A model generated the notes under the pieces. That model did no database searches. It worked only from the letters and a program-made list of their open reading frames with translations, and was not told where the DNA came from. Of a stretch of 18,567 nucleotides of DNA, positions 7,162 through 15,637 are shown piece after piece. Source of the stretch: an uncultured Bacillaceae bacterium (GTDB taxonomy: Bacteria > Bacillota > Bacilli > Bacillales > Caldibacillaceae); the NCBI GenBank assembly GCA_937934645.1, contig CALGYZ010000030.1:1-18567 (forward strand). The letters run 5' to 3'. The translations under genes and the position numbers were made by a program. Positions within the stretch are counted from its first letter, which is position 1. Each line of letters starts with the position of its first letter.

Positions 7162-7926
7162 ATGATTGTAATTCTGATCATCGTTACCATTTCTTTTTTC
7201 ACCATTATATATATGTGGAAAGTTGCCCGGGAAAATCATGTCAAACACCATGAGTTGTTTTTTGAAAACTTGCCCGGATCCTTTTCCGGATACACGATCT
7301 TTTTTATCGCTGATGTACACCGGCGACTGATTGATGATGAAATTATAACCCGCATAAAGAATAAAGCAAATATGATTATCATCGGTGGTGATTTGACCGA
7401 AAAAGGCGTACCGTACAGCCGGACGGAAGAAAATATTCAAAAATTGCGTTCCGTTGCTCCTGTCATTTTCATCTGGGGAAATAATGATTATGAAGTAAAT
7501 ACAGAAAAATTAGAAGATATTTTTAAACGGAATCATGTGACCGTGTTAGAAAACAGGTCCATTCAAATAAAATCCGGGAAAAATGAACATATTTGTATTA
7601 CCGGATTCAGTGAATTTACGAAGGAGGAACCGGAACCCGATCGTGTATTGTTTTCCGTTAACAAGGATGTGTTCAAAATTGCCGTTTGTCACAATCCGAA
7701 AATTGTGAGAAAAATTTTTAACCACCATAGTATTTCATTACTATTATGCGGACATACCCATGGCGGGCAAATCCGTTTTGCAGGCTTCGGTTGGTATCCG
7801 AATGGAAAACTTTACTGTAAAAATAATATGAAAATATTAGTTACAAACGGTTACGGAACGACAAAACTTCCACTCAGACTCGGATCCAAACCGGAAACCC
7901 ATTTGATTACGTTAAGAAAGGGGTGA
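7162..7926 (+). CDS. membrane-anchored calcineurin-like metallophosphoesterase (YkuE/YpbG type)
   Basis: The 254-residue product has one N-terminal hydrophobic helix (residues 1-19) followed by a metallophosphoesterase domain. The motifs run in the expected order: D51-x-H53 (FIADVH), G76-D77 (GGDLT), G106-N107-N108-D109 (GNND, in place of the commoner GNHD), H177 (CHNP), and H198-x-H200 (GHTHGG). Members include B. subtilis YpbG and YkuE and related UDP-diacylglucosamine hydrolase-like proteins, acting on phosphoesters near the membrane. The exact substrate cannot be named. The start is the ATG at 7162. Its AGGAG (7145-7149) stands 12 bases upstream, a rather long spacing directly after the ricA terminator. 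No other ATG in the frame fits better. B. subtilis does not, to my memory, carry this family at this point. Confidence 0.87.
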   Translation: MIVILIIVTISFFTIIYMWKVARENHVKHHELFFENLPGSFSGYTIFFIADVHRRLIDDEIITRIKNKANMIIIGGDLTEKGVPYSRTEENIQKLRSVAPVIFIWGNNDYEVNTEKLEDIFKRNHVTVLENRSIQIKSGKNEHICITGFSEFTKEEPEPDRVLFSVNKDVFKIAVCHNPKIVRKIFNHHSISLLLCGHTHGGQIRFAGFGWYPNGKLYCKNNMKILVTNGYGTTKLPLRLGSKPETHLITLRKG

Positions 7927-7949
7927 TTCCGGTCCGGTTCCGATTTTTT

Positions 7950-7978
7950 CACACTGGTTCCTTGTCCCGCATAGGATG
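7950..7978 (+). promoter_or_regulatory. possible sigma-K-like promoter of cotE
   Basis: CACA (7950-7953) and CATAGGATG (7970-7978) are 16 bases apart. This is close to the sigma-K pattern (mACm, 16 bases, CATAnnnTA) with one -10 mismatch. A start near 7985 would fall just before the cotE ribosome binding site. B. subtilis cotE uses a sigma-E and then a sigma-K promoter, which makes this plausible. Confidence 0.35.
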
Positions 7979-8010
7979 CAGTGATAAAACTGGAGGAGGT
8001 TATTGCTCGC

Positions 8011-8550
8011 ATGGGTAAATCAAGAGAAATTATTACAAAAGCAGTCGTTGCGAAAGGAAGAAAAAATACGACTTCCAAGCACACGATCCGTCCGGAACAA
8101 GAGCCGACAAGCATCCTCGGGGCATGGATTATTAACCACAAATACAAAGCGGAAAAGTCTGGAAAGTGTGTGGAAATCACTGGTTACTATGATATTAACT
8201 GCTGGTATTCCTGCGAAGATAATACCAAGACGAATGTAGCAACCGAGCGTGTGAAATATAAAGATGTCATCGACCTAAAATACCGTGATGATAATACCAT
8301 TTCAGATCAAGAAGTTGTTGCAGAAGTATTGCAGCAGCCGAATTGTGTGGAGGCAGTAATTTCCCCGGACGGAAAGGACATTATCGTAACGGCTGAACGG
8401 GAATTTTTAGTTGAGCTCATTGGAGAAACAAAAGTGAGCGTATTATTGGGAGATGAAGATATGGAAGATGACGATTGGGATCTTGATGTTGATGATGAGG
8501 AATTTGAAGAGTTAAATCCGGATTTGTTAGTTGATGATGACGAAGAGTGA
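8011..8550 (+). CDS. cotE: CotE, outer spore coat morphogenetic protein
   Basis: The product is 179 residues from the ATG at 8011 (MGKSREIITKAVVAKGRK), against 181 in B. subtilis, whose protein also starts just before REIITKAVVAKGRK. A GTG at 7981 in frame would add ten residues and precede the strong GGAGGAGG (7992-7999), so it is rejected. CotE forms a shell around the forespore on which the outer coat assembles. The conserved core holds SILGAWIINHKY, GYYDINCWYS, TERVKYKDVIDL and LQQPNCVE. The tail, from about residue 145, is highly acidic (runs of Asp/Glu) as in the family. Its position upstream of mutSL is conserved, although a transporter gene now intervenes. A strong terminator follows. 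Confidence 0.97.
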   Translation: MGKSREIITKAVVAKGRKNTTSKHTIRPEQEPTSILGAWIINHKYKAEKSGKCVEITGYYDINCWYSCEDNTKTNVATERVKYKDVIDLKYRDDNTISDQEVVAEVLQQPNCVEAVISPDGKDIIVTAEREFLVELIGETKVSVLLGDEDMEDDDWDLDVDDEEFEELNPDLLVDDDEE

Positions 8551-8564
8551 AAACAATTTAACGG

Positions 8565-8597
8565 TGCTGCCGGTTAATCCGGCAGCATTTTTCTTTT
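8565..8597 (+). terminator. terminator after cotE
   Basis: TGCTGCCGG (8565-8573) pairs perfectly with CCGGCAGCA (8579-8587) across a five-base loop, followed by a T-rich tract. Confidence 0.93.
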
Positions 8598-8669
8598 ATT
8601 AAAATTATAACTGCGAAGATTTTAAAGTATAATAATGAAAGGATAATTCAAAAAAATCTAAATAACAAA

Positions 8670-8689
8670 TATTGTAAAATTTTATAATA
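8670..8689. repeat. 20-bp near-perfect AT palindrome upstream of the symporter gene
   Basis: TATTGTAAAATTTTATAATA is a palindrome with one mismatch. It lies about 45 bases upstream of the -35 box. The surrounding stretch (about 8590-8785) is extremely AT-rich, so chance is a real explanation. Confidence 0.4.
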
Positions 8690-8731
8690 CAGACATAAAA
8701 ATTTAAAATATAGATATTATTATAAAAATCA

Positions 8732-8759
8732 TTGACAATTTTTAAATTATTGGTATAAC
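8732..8759 (+). promoter_or_regulatory. sigma-A promoter of the SLC13 symporter gene
   Basis: A perfect TTGACA (8732-8737) and TATAAC (8754-8759) are separated by 16 bases. This is the strongest -35 box in the window and lies about 75 bases before the gene. Confidence 0.65.
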
Positions 8760-8782
8760 ATTATAATATATTTGTATAACAT
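8753..8782 (+). repeat. 9-bp direct repeat spaced 21 bp over the symporter promoter
   Basis: GTATAACAT occurs at 8753-8761 and again at 8774-8782. The copies are offset by 21 bp, or two DNA turns. The first covers the -10 box and the second lies in the early leader. A regulator site is possible but unproven. Confidence 0.45.
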
Positions 8783-8806
8783 AAATGGTTTTGAGGGGGG
8801 ATTTTC

Positions 8807-10444
8807 ATGGTGACGTTGATCCGGCAAACATGGGGTAAATTATGGGAAATGCATGATGAAATTAAAGACGCATTCCGTTTTTTTGCTACGGGTAATCCCG
8901 GAAGTCTCGCTACCGGAACGTCCGTGGATGTGAAAGCGGATAAAAAGAAAACAAGGCCGGTTAAAAACCGGACCGTCGGACAAAATATCGGCTTGATTTT
9001 AGGTCCGGTACTGTTTTTTATCGTTTTATTCGGATTGTCACCAGAAGGGATGTCAAAGGAAGCTCTGGCCGTATTGGCAAGCACGGTTTGGGTTGCGACA
9101 TGGTGGATAACGGAAGCGATTCCGATTCCGGCAACTTCGCTTCTTCCGGTTATCCTGTTTCCGCTGACAGGTGCGTTTGAAAAAGTAGGTGAGGTCACAT
9201 CTGCCTACGGGGATCCGAATATTTTCCTCTTCCTTGGTGGATTTGTGATTGCAATCGCGATGGAAAAATGGAATTTACACCGGAGAATCGCGTTAAATAT
9301 TATTCTAATTGTAGGTACGAGTACGCAACGGATTGTTTTAGGCTTTATGGTTGCAACCGGTTTCATTTCCATGTGGATTTCGAATACGGCAACGGCAATG
9401 ATGATGTTGCCGATCGCCATCGCTGTTATAAAACACGTCAGCGATCTGTTGGAAAAACAAAATTTAACTCTAGATGACAATTTCGGGAAAGCAATCATGC
9501 TCGGCATTGCCTACTCGGGATCGATCGGTGGCCTCGGAACATTAATCGGAACGCCGCCGAACGTAATATTTGCCAGTATGGTAAAAGAATTATTTAATTA
9601 TGAAATTTCATTTGCCCGCTGGATGGCATTTGGAGTTCCATTCGCTGTTTTGATGATTATATTCACTTGGTATTATTTAGTAAAAGTTGCTTTTAAAGTA
9701 GACATGAAAAACATTCCGGGCGGTAAGGAAGTCATTTTGGATGAAAAGAAAAAGCTCGGCAATATGAGTTTTGAAGAAAAAATTGTGTTAACTGTATTTA
9801 CCCTTACCGCTTTATCATGGATCACCCGGACGTTCATTTTAAATAAATTTATTCCGGCACTGGATGATACGATCATCGCAATAACCGCTGCAGTCGTATT
9901 ATTCCTTTTGCCTGCAAAAAATGCAAAGGACGGAGCCTTGCTGAATTGGTCCGATTCGAAAAATCTTCCATGGGGAGTGCTCTTGCTTTTCGGAGGCGGT
10001 CTTGCCATTGCGAAAGGCTTCAGTGAGACAGGTCTGTCCCAGTGGATCGGCGAACGTTTGAACGTGTTGCAAGGAGTTAACTTGCTGCTTGTTATCTTCA
10101 TTGTTGCAGCTCTTGTCCTTTTATTGACGGAAATAACATCGAATACGGCCACGGCTACCATGATGTTTCCGATAATGGCATCACTTGCAATGGCGTTAAA
10201 TGTCCATCCGTTCGGATTAATGGTTGCTGCAGGTATTGCTGCATCTTGTGCATTCATGATGCCGGTAGCCACACCGCCGAATGCCATCGTTTTCGGTTCA
10301 GGCTATATACGGATCAATGATATGATCAGGGCCGGCTTCTGGGTGAATGTTGTTGCTGTTTTCGTGATCACGCTATTAATCTATTTCTATATGCCAATTG
10401 CGTGGAATATCGATTTACACATTTTACCGGAAGCATTTAAATAA
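8807..10444 (+). CDS. SLC13/DASS-family sodium:anion (dicarboxylate) symporter
   Basis: This 545-residue polytopic membrane protein has a hydrophilic, basic N-terminal region of about 60 residues. About eleven hydrophobic segments with the internal-repeat architecture of the DASS family follow. Both repeat signatures are present: S192-N-T (ISNTATAMMMLPIA) and S445-N-T (TSNTATATMMFPIMA). These Ser-Asn-Thr motifs bind carboxylate substrate and sodium in VcINDY. Further family motifs are WWITEAIPIPATSLLP, GGLGTLIGTPPN and MMPVATPPNAIVFGSGY. Relatives such as SdcS import C4-dicarboxylates with Na+, but citrate or sulfate transport cannot be excluded. The start has an extended GAGGGGGG ribosome binding site. 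The gene is monocistronic, between its own promoter and terminator, and separates cotE from mutS, which are adjacent in B. subtilis. Confidence 0.93.
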   Translation: MVTLIRQTWGKLWEMHDEIKDAFRFFATGNPGSLATGTSVDVKADKKKTRPVKNRTVGQNIGLILGPVLFFIVLFGLSPEGMSKEALAVLASTVWVATWWITEAIPIPATSLLPVILFPLTGAFEKVGEVTSAYGDPNIFLFLGGFVIAIAMEKWNLHRRIALNIILIVGTSTQRIVLGFMVATGFISMWISNTATAMMMLPIAIAVIKHVSDLLEKQNLTLDDNFGKAIMLGIAYSGSIGGLGTLIGTPPNVIFASMVKELFNYEISFARWMAFGVPFAVLMIIFTWYYLVKVAFKVDMKNIPGGKEVILDEKKKLGNMSFEEKIVLTVFTLTALSWITRTFILNKFIPALDDTIIAITAAVVLFLLPAKNAKDGALLNWSDSKNLPWGVLLLFGGGLAIAKGFSETGLSQWIGERLNVLQGVNLLLVIFIVAALVLLLTEITSNTATATMMFPIMASLAMALNVHPFGLMVAAGIAASCAFMMPVATPPNAIVFGSGYIRINDMIRAGFWVNVVAVFVITLLIYFYMPIAWNIDLHILPEAFK

Positions 10445-10459
10445 TCATTGACGTATATG

Positions 10460-10501
10460 AAAAAGAGTTATGAAGGGGCTTCCCCTTTGTAACTCTTTTT
10501 T
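10460..10501 (+). terminator. terminator after the symporter gene
   Basis: A 14-bp stem (GAGTTATGAAGGGG with CCCCTTTGTAACTC, two G-U pairs) closes on a three-base loop. It is flanked by A-run and T-run, so it could work in both directions. Confidence 0.93.
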
Positions 10502-10577
10502 ATCATCAAAACTCTGTATTTTTATGATTTGTCAGCAGAGAACGGATGGTAAATTTTATACTGGAAAACAAAGCGGG

Positions 10578-10606
10578 TTGAATAAAGAAAACACTGATTT
10601 TAAAAT
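10578..10606 (+). promoter_or_regulatory. upstream sigma-A promoter candidate for mutS
   Basis: TTGAAT (10578-10583) and TAAAAT (10601-10606) are 17 bases apart, about 110 bases before the mutS ATG. It would give a leader of about 100 bases. No convincing small gene lies in that leader. Confidence 0.4.
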
Positions 10607-10670
10607 AAATATGAAGCTTTTATGAGATATAAGTCAACTGTCATGGATTAATGTAAAAAGTAAAATCCTA

Positions 10671-10679
10671 TGTTATAAT
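10671..10679 (+). promoter_or_regulatory. extended -10 promoter of mutS
   Basis: TGTTATAAT (10671-10679) is a perfect extended -10 element (TGnTATAAT) with no good -35 box. The predicted start near 10686 leaves a leader of about 30 bases before the ATG at 10716. Confidence 0.6.
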
Positions 10680-10715
10680 AAAATTTTGGAAAGTAATAAA
10701 AAAGGTGTTGGAAAA

Positions 10716-13373
10716 ATGAAACAGTATACGCCCATGATTCAACAATATTTAAGAATAAAGGCAGATTATCAAGATGCCTTTTTATTTTTTCGCTTAGGTG
10801 ATTTTTACGAACTGTTTTTTGAAGATGCCGTCAAAGCCAGCCGTGAATTGGAAATCACCCTTACATCAAGGGACGGCGGGGCAGGCGAAAGAATACCGAT
10901 GTGCGGTGTTCCGTACCATTCTGCACAAAGCTACATAGAAACATTGGTTAACCGGGGATATAAAGTGGCTATTTGCGAGCAAATGGAAGATCCAAAAAAG
11001 GCAAAAGGCATGGTCCGGCGCGAAGTGGTCCAGCTGATTACCCCCGGAACGATGATGGAAGGAAAAACAATTCAAGCTGGAGAAAATAATTACATTACCT
11101 CTATTTCTTCCTTTGAAGACGGAACCTTCGGATTTATTTTCTGTGATTTATCCACGGGAGAGAATAAAGTTACCTTAATATCGGATGGTTTTGAAGAAGT
11201 TTTGAATGAACTGTCTACAGTCGGTACAAAGGAAGTTGTGGTGGCTCCGTCCTTTTCCGAAGAATGGCAGGCTTTAATTAAGGAAAGAGGAGTTGTCACA
11301 ATATCCTTTGAGGAGAATGAGAAAATTTCACCTCAATTTGAAAGGCTTCTTGAAGAGATCCGTCAGGAAAAAATCAAAAAAACTACTGCCCGCTTATTCA
11401 ACTATTTATACCGGACGCAAAAGCGAAGTCTTGATCACTTGCAAAAAGTTGAAACGTATCAAATCCGCCAATATATGAAAATTGATTATTTTTCCAAACG
11501 GAATCTCGAATTAACGGAAACGATCCGGACAAAAGGAAAGAAAGGTTCCCTCCTTTGGTTGCTCAATGAAACGATGACCGCCATGGGGGCAAGATTGTTG
11601 AAACAATGGATTGACCGTCCGTTGCTGTCCAAGCCGGCCATTGAAGAACGGCTGGATATTGTGGAGACATTGAAAAACTCATTTATTGAGCGTGAAGAAT
11701 TACGGGAACGCTTGAAAAAAGTATACGATATTGAGCGGCTGGCGGGACGGGTAGCATTCGGCAATGCAACCCCAAGAGATTTAGTCAGCTTAAAAACAAC
11801 TCTCCGGCAAATTCCGCACATTATTCAACTGCTGAAATCCATTCCCGATAAAAAAATTCAGAAAAGGGCAGACCGCCTAGATCCGTGTGAGGATCTGGCT
11901 GATTTAATCGATGCTGCGATCGTTGATCAGCCCCCGGTAACCATAAAAGAAGGGAATATTATCCGGGACGGGTATAACGAGCAGCTCGATGAATACCGCG
12001 ATGCAAGTAAAAACGGGAAACAGTGGATCCGCGACTTGGAACAGAGAGAACGGGAAATTACTGGTATTAAGTCGCTCAAAGTCGGTTATAACCGTGTCTT
12101 CGGTTATTATATTGAAGTAACGAAACCGAATTTACATTTATTACCTGAGGACCGGAACTATGAACGGAAACAGACGCTCGCCAATGCTGAACGGTTTATC
12201 ACCCCGGAACTGAAGGAAAAAGAACGGCTCATTTTAGAAGCGGAAGAAAAAATTGTTGAGTTGGAATATGAATTATTTACCCGGATTCGGGATCACGTTA
12301 AAGGCTATATCGATCAATTGCAGCTGCTGGCAAAAGAAATCAGTGAACTTGACTGTTTGCAATGTTTTGCCCATATCAGTGAAGAACGAATGTATACCCG
12401 TCCGTCTTTTACCAACGACCGCAGCCTGTCCATAAAAAACGGCCGCCATCCAGTTGTAGAAAAGGTAATGAACTTGCAATCTTATGTTCCCAATGACTGC
12501 TATATGGACCGTGACAGGGAAATATTGTTAATAACCGGCCCGAATATGTCCGGTAAAAGCACATATATGCGGCAAATTGCTTTGACGGCCATTCTTGCAC
12601 AAATGGGCTGCTTTGTTCCGGCCGATGAAGCAAAGCTTCCGATCTTTGATCAAATTTTTACTCGGATCGGTGCCAGCGACGATTTATTCAGCGGACAAAG
12701 TACATTTATGGTAGAGATGTTGGAGGCAAAAAATGCCATCACCGGTGCGACGGAAAACAGTTTAATATTGTTTGACGAAATCGGCCGCGGTACTTCCACT
12801 TATGACGGAATTGCACTTGCCCAGGCAATGATTGAATATATCCATGATAAAATCGGTGCAAAAACCCTTTTTTCGACCCACTATCATGAATTGACGGTGC
12901 TTGAACAAAAATTACCGAAACTGAAAAACATTCATGTAACTGCCATGGAAAAAGATGGAAATGTTGTTTTCCTTCATAAAATTAAAGAAGGTTCCGCTGA
13001 TAAAAGTTACGGCATCCATGTGGCCAAATTAGCCGATTTGCCGGATTCTATTATTGAAAGGGCCGAAGAAATTCTAACCGGGCTTGAAAATAAACGGGAT
13101 CAGGAAAATGAAACACCGGTTGCTCCGGATGGACTGTCACAGGATATTGGTCAAGACCCGTTAACGGGAAACAAGGATAAAAAAGAATTGGACCGGGATA
13201 TATCAGAAGAACCGGTTCAGTTGTCCTTTTTTGGCTTTGCTGAGGAAGAGAACCTCCGAACAATGGACCGGGAGAAGAAAGTTTTACAGGAATTAAAATC
13301 GTTAAATTTATTGGAAATGACACCCCTCGATGCAATGAATTCTTTATACCGCTTGCAAAAAAAGCTGAAATAA
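10716..13373 (+). CDS. mutS: DNA mismatch repair protein MutS
   Basis: The product is 885 residues from the ATG at 10716 (MKQYTPMIQQYL), aligning with the B. subtilis start. A TTG at 10686 in frame would fall on the predicted transcription start, so it is rejected. MutS recognises mismatches as a dimer and recruits MutL. The N-terminal mismatch-binding domain carries the Phe-x-Glu element (F30 and E32 in GDFYELFF). The C-terminal ATPase has Walker A at 608-616 (GPNMSGKST), the Walker B aspartate region at 686-694 (FDEIGRGTS) and the conserved STHYHEL. Near the C-terminus QLSFF (835-839) matches the beta-clamp-binding motif described for B. subtilis MutS. The linker before it is longer and more charged than in B. 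subtilis. mutL follows after 36 bases in the same transcript. Confidence 0.98.
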   Translation: MKQYTPMIQQYLRIKADYQDAFLFFRLGDFYELFFEDAVKASRELEITLTSRDGGAGERIPMCGVPYHSAQSYIETLVNRGYKVAICEQMEDPKKAKGMVRREVVQLITPGTMMEGKTIQAGENNYITSISSFEDGTFGFIFCDLSTGENKVTLISDGFEEVLNELSTVGTKEVVVAPSFSEEWQALIKERGVVTISFEENEKISPQFERLLEEIRQEKIKKTTARLFNYLYRTQKRSLDHLQKVETYQIRQYMKIDYFSKRNLELTETIRTKGKKGSLLWLLNETMTAMGARLLKQWIDRPLLSKPAIEERLDIVETLKNSFIEREELRERLKKVYDIERLAGRVAFGNATPRDLVSLKTTLRQIPHIIQLLKSIPDKKIQKRADRLDPCEDLADLIDAAIVDQPPVTIKEGNIIRDGYNEQLDEYRDASKNGKQWIRDLEQREREITGIKSLKVGYNRVFGYYIEVTKPNLHLLPEDRNYERKQTLANAERFITPELKEKERLILEAEEKIVELEYELFTRIRDHVKGYIDQLQLLAKEISELDCLQCFAHISEERMYTRPSFTNDRSLSIKNGRHPVVEKVMNLQSYVPNDCYMDRDREILLITGPNMSGKSTYMRQIALTAILAQMGCFVPADEAKLPIFDQIFTRIGASDDLFSGQSTFMVEMLEAKNAITGATENSLILFDEIGRGTSTYDGIALAQAMIEYIHDKIGAKTLFSTHYHELTVLEQKLPKLKNIHVTAMEKDGNVVFLHKIKEGSADKSYGIHVAKLADLPDSIIERAEEILTGLENKRDQENETPVAPDGLSQDIGQDPLTGNKDKKELDRDISEEPVQLSFFGFAEEENLRTMDREKKVLQELKSLNLLEMTPLDAMNSLYRLQKKLK

Positions 13374-13409
13374 AAGGGCGGAATGTCCTGAAGAGAAGCA
13401 GGTGATAAT

Positions 13410-15344
13410 ATGGGGAAAATTATTCAGCTGGATGAGAATCTTTCGAACAAAATTGCCGCAGGGGAAGTAGTTGAGCGGCCGGCGTCCGTTGTGAAAGAGC
13501 TTGTTGAAAATGCCATAGACGCACAAAGTACGAAAATTGAAATTGATGTGGAAGAAGCCGGTTTAAAAAAGATCCGTGTGATTGATAACGGATCCGGAAT
13601 GGAAAAGGATGATGTACGCCTGGCTTTTGAACGGCATGCGACGAGTAAAATAAAAGAAGAACTCGATTTATTCCGCATCCGTACACTGGGTTTCCGTGGA
13701 GAAGCACTGCCGAGTATTGCCTCAGTTTCGAGAGTGAAAGTTGTAACATGTACCGGGGAGGGGGCAGGGACAAAGCTTGTGATCGAGGGTGGACAAGAGA
13801 AAACTTTTGAGCCCGGACCGGGCAGAAAAGGAACCGATATTACCGTGTCCGATTTGTTTTACAATACACCCGCCCGTTTAAAATATATGAAAACCATTAA
13901 CACGGAATTGGGAAAAATAACTGACGTCGTGAACCGCCTTGCTTTGGCCCATCCTGAAGTTGCCATAACGCTGATTCACAACGGACGGCTACTCTTGAAA
14001 ACAACAGGGAACGGTGATCCCCGCCAGGTACTCGCTAAGATTTACGGATTAAATGTGATGAGAAAAATGATTCCGGTAAATAATACCTCCCTGGACTTTG
14101 AAATTTCCGGTTATATTGCACTGCCGGAAGTAACGAGGGCGTCAAAAAATTATATTTCAGTCATGGTAAACGGCCGATTTATTAAAAATTATGCCATTAC
14201 GAACGCCATCATAGCCGGTTACCATACTTTATTGCCAATTAACCGTTATCCGATTGCATTTATTCACATCAAAATGGATCCTGTTTTAGTCGATGTCAAT
14301 GTTCACCCGGCTAAATTGGAAGTCCGTTTAAGCAAGGAAAAAGAATTGACTGAACTGATCACAGAAACGATTATCAAAGCCTTTAAAGATAAAACACTGA
14401 TTCCGGATGCCGTATCTTCTAAAAAAGGAGTTCGTAAATCCGAACAAATCGCGTTATATCTCGATCATTTAGATTTACGGAAAACAAATAAAAGTAAAAT
14501 TGCTGAAGCTGATATCAATACCGGACACAGCATTCCTTCATTAAAAACAGAAAATATTTCCACTTCTTTTCAAGAAACGCCTGATAAAGAAGCATATATA
14601 AAGGAAGAAAAAACCGTTGTGGAAAATCCGGAACACCCCGGACAGAATTCCCTGGAAAAAGCTGAATCCGTGGATGTTTTAAAACCTGTCTATGATGGAA
14701 CATCAGAACGATGGCAAAAAGGTAAAGAGTCCGGTGAAGCTGGTTATGAAAATCAAGAGTCAAGAATGCCCCCACTTTTTCCGGTTGGTCAAGTCCATGG
14801 GACATATATTATTGCAGAAAATGAAAATGGCTTATACATCATAGACCAGCATGCCGCTCAAGAGCGGATCAAGTACGAATATTATAAAGAACAGATTGCT
14901 AAAACCTCCAATGAACTACAGGAATTATTAATTCCGATTACTTTGGAATTGTCGAATGAAGAGTATATTAAGATTGAGGAAAGTATGGATGAATTGCATA
15001 AAATCGGTTTGTTTCCGGAGCCGTTCGGACGGAACTCGTTCATTATCCGCAGTCATCCCCAATGGTTTCCCAAAGGTGAAGAAGAGGAAATGATCAGGAA
15101 AATTATTGATCAAGTACTTACCATGAGGAAAACCGATTTAAAAAAACTCCTTGAAGAGACGGCCATCATGATGAGCTGCAAAGGCTCGATCAAAGCAAAT
15201 CACCGATTACGGATGGATGAAATGCAGGAACTGATTGACACGTTAAGAAAAACGGACGATCCGTTTACATGTCCCCATGGCCGTCCAGTGATCATTCATT
15301 TTTCAACTTATGAATTGAAAAAGATGTTTAAACGCGTGATGTAA
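13410..15344 (+). CDS. mutL: DNA mismatch repair endonuclease MutL
   Basis: The 644-residue product has the N-terminal GHKL ATPase: E30, N34 and D37 in ELVENAIDA, the D59-NGSGM motif, RHATSKI and the FRGEALPSIASV lid. A variable linker spans about residues 340-455. The C-terminal endonuclease domain carries D479-QHA-x2-E485-x4-E490, then MSCKGSIKANHRL and the zinc motif C621-PHGRP. It is therefore a nicking MutL, as in organisms lacking MutH. QELLIP (504-509) sits where B. subtilis MutL has its beta-clamp motif. The ribosome binding site AAGCAGGTGAT differs by one base from the ideal sequence. The ATG at 13410 gives the standard family start. It ends in a hairpin terminator, which separates it from miaA. 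Confidence 0.98.
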   Translation: MGKIIQLDENLSNKIAAGEVVERPASVVKELVENAIDAQSTKIEIDVEEAGLKKIRVIDNGSGMEKDDVRLAFERHATSKIKEELDLFRIRTLGFRGEALPSIASVSRVKVVTCTGEGAGTKLVIEGGQEKTFEPGPGRKGTDITVSDLFYNTPARLKYMKTINTELGKITDVVNRLALAHPEVAITLIHNGRLLLKTTGNGDPRQVLAKIYGLNVMRKMIPVNNTSLDFEISGYIALPEVTRASKNYISVMVNGRFIKNYAITNAIIAGYHTLLPINRYPIAFIHIKMDPVLVDVNVHPAKLEVRLSKEKELTELITETIIKAFKDKTLIPDAVSSKKGVRKSEQIALYLDHLDLRKTNKSKIAEADINTGHSIPSLKTENISTSFQETPDKEAYIKEEKTVVENPEHPGQNSLEKAESVDVLKPVYDGTSERWQKGKESGEAGYENQESRMPPLFPVGQVHGTYIIAENENGLYIIDQHAAQERIKYEYYKEQIAKTSNELQELLIPITLELSNEEYIKIEESMDELHKIGLFPEPFGRNSFIIRSHPQWFPKGEEEEMIRKIIDQVLTMRKTDLKKLLEETAIMMSCKGSIKANHRLRMDEMQELIDTLRKTDDPFTCPHGRPVIIHFSTYELKKMFKRVM

Positions 15345-15352
15345 TTGCACCG

Positions 15353-15387
15353 GCTGCTCCGAGAAGTTAACTGGAGCAGCTTATTTT
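15353..15387 (+). terminator. terminator after mutL
   Basis: GCTGCTCC (15353-15360) and GGAGCAGC (15373-15380) form an 8-bp stem across a twelve-base loop, followed by an interrupted T-run (TTATTTT). The weak tail may let some transcription continue into miaA. Confidence 0.8.
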
Positions 15388-15447
15388 GTCATTACCGGTA
15401 GATCCGGAATAATTTCATCTAAAAAATCTGCTTACATGTTTTTCCTG

Positions 15448-15477
15448 TTTAACTTCTTTCATTTAATGTGGTAAAAT
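15448..15477 (+). promoter_or_regulatory. weak upstream promoter candidate for miaA
   Basis: TTTAAC (15448-15453) and TAAAAT (15472-15477) are separated by 18 bases in an AT-rich, T-rich leader region. Chance is a serious alternative. Confidence 0.25.
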
Positions 15478-15533
15478 TTAGTTAATAAGTGAAACCATTT
15501 TTAATTTTTTGTGACATTTTTACAGTTGCACCT

Positions 15534-15563
15534 TTGTTTTGTCTTTTCTTTTCTTGTTATAAT
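15534..15563 (+). promoter_or_regulatory. sigma-A promoter of miaA-hfq with extended -10
   Basis: TTGTTT (15534-15539) and TATAAT (15558-15563), 18 bases apart, are joined by an upstream TGT that makes a full extended -10 (TGTTATAAT). It lies about 75 bases before the miaA start. Confidence 0.6.
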
Positions 15564-15637
15564 AAGTAAAACCGGCATGTTTAAAGGCTTTTTTATTAGC
15601 AGAAACCGGGTTAACAGATTGAAAAGAGTGAGGTTTG

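Noticed and set aside
7981..8010. GTG start adding ten residues to CotE
   Set aside because: The extension would encode the strong ribosome binding site used by the ATG at 8011, and the family begins just before REIITKAV.
15508..15526. TTGTGACATTTTTACAG resembling a Rex or Fnr half-site pair
   Set aside because: The right half does not match and the spacing is off by one for Rex; likely chance in a T-rich leader.
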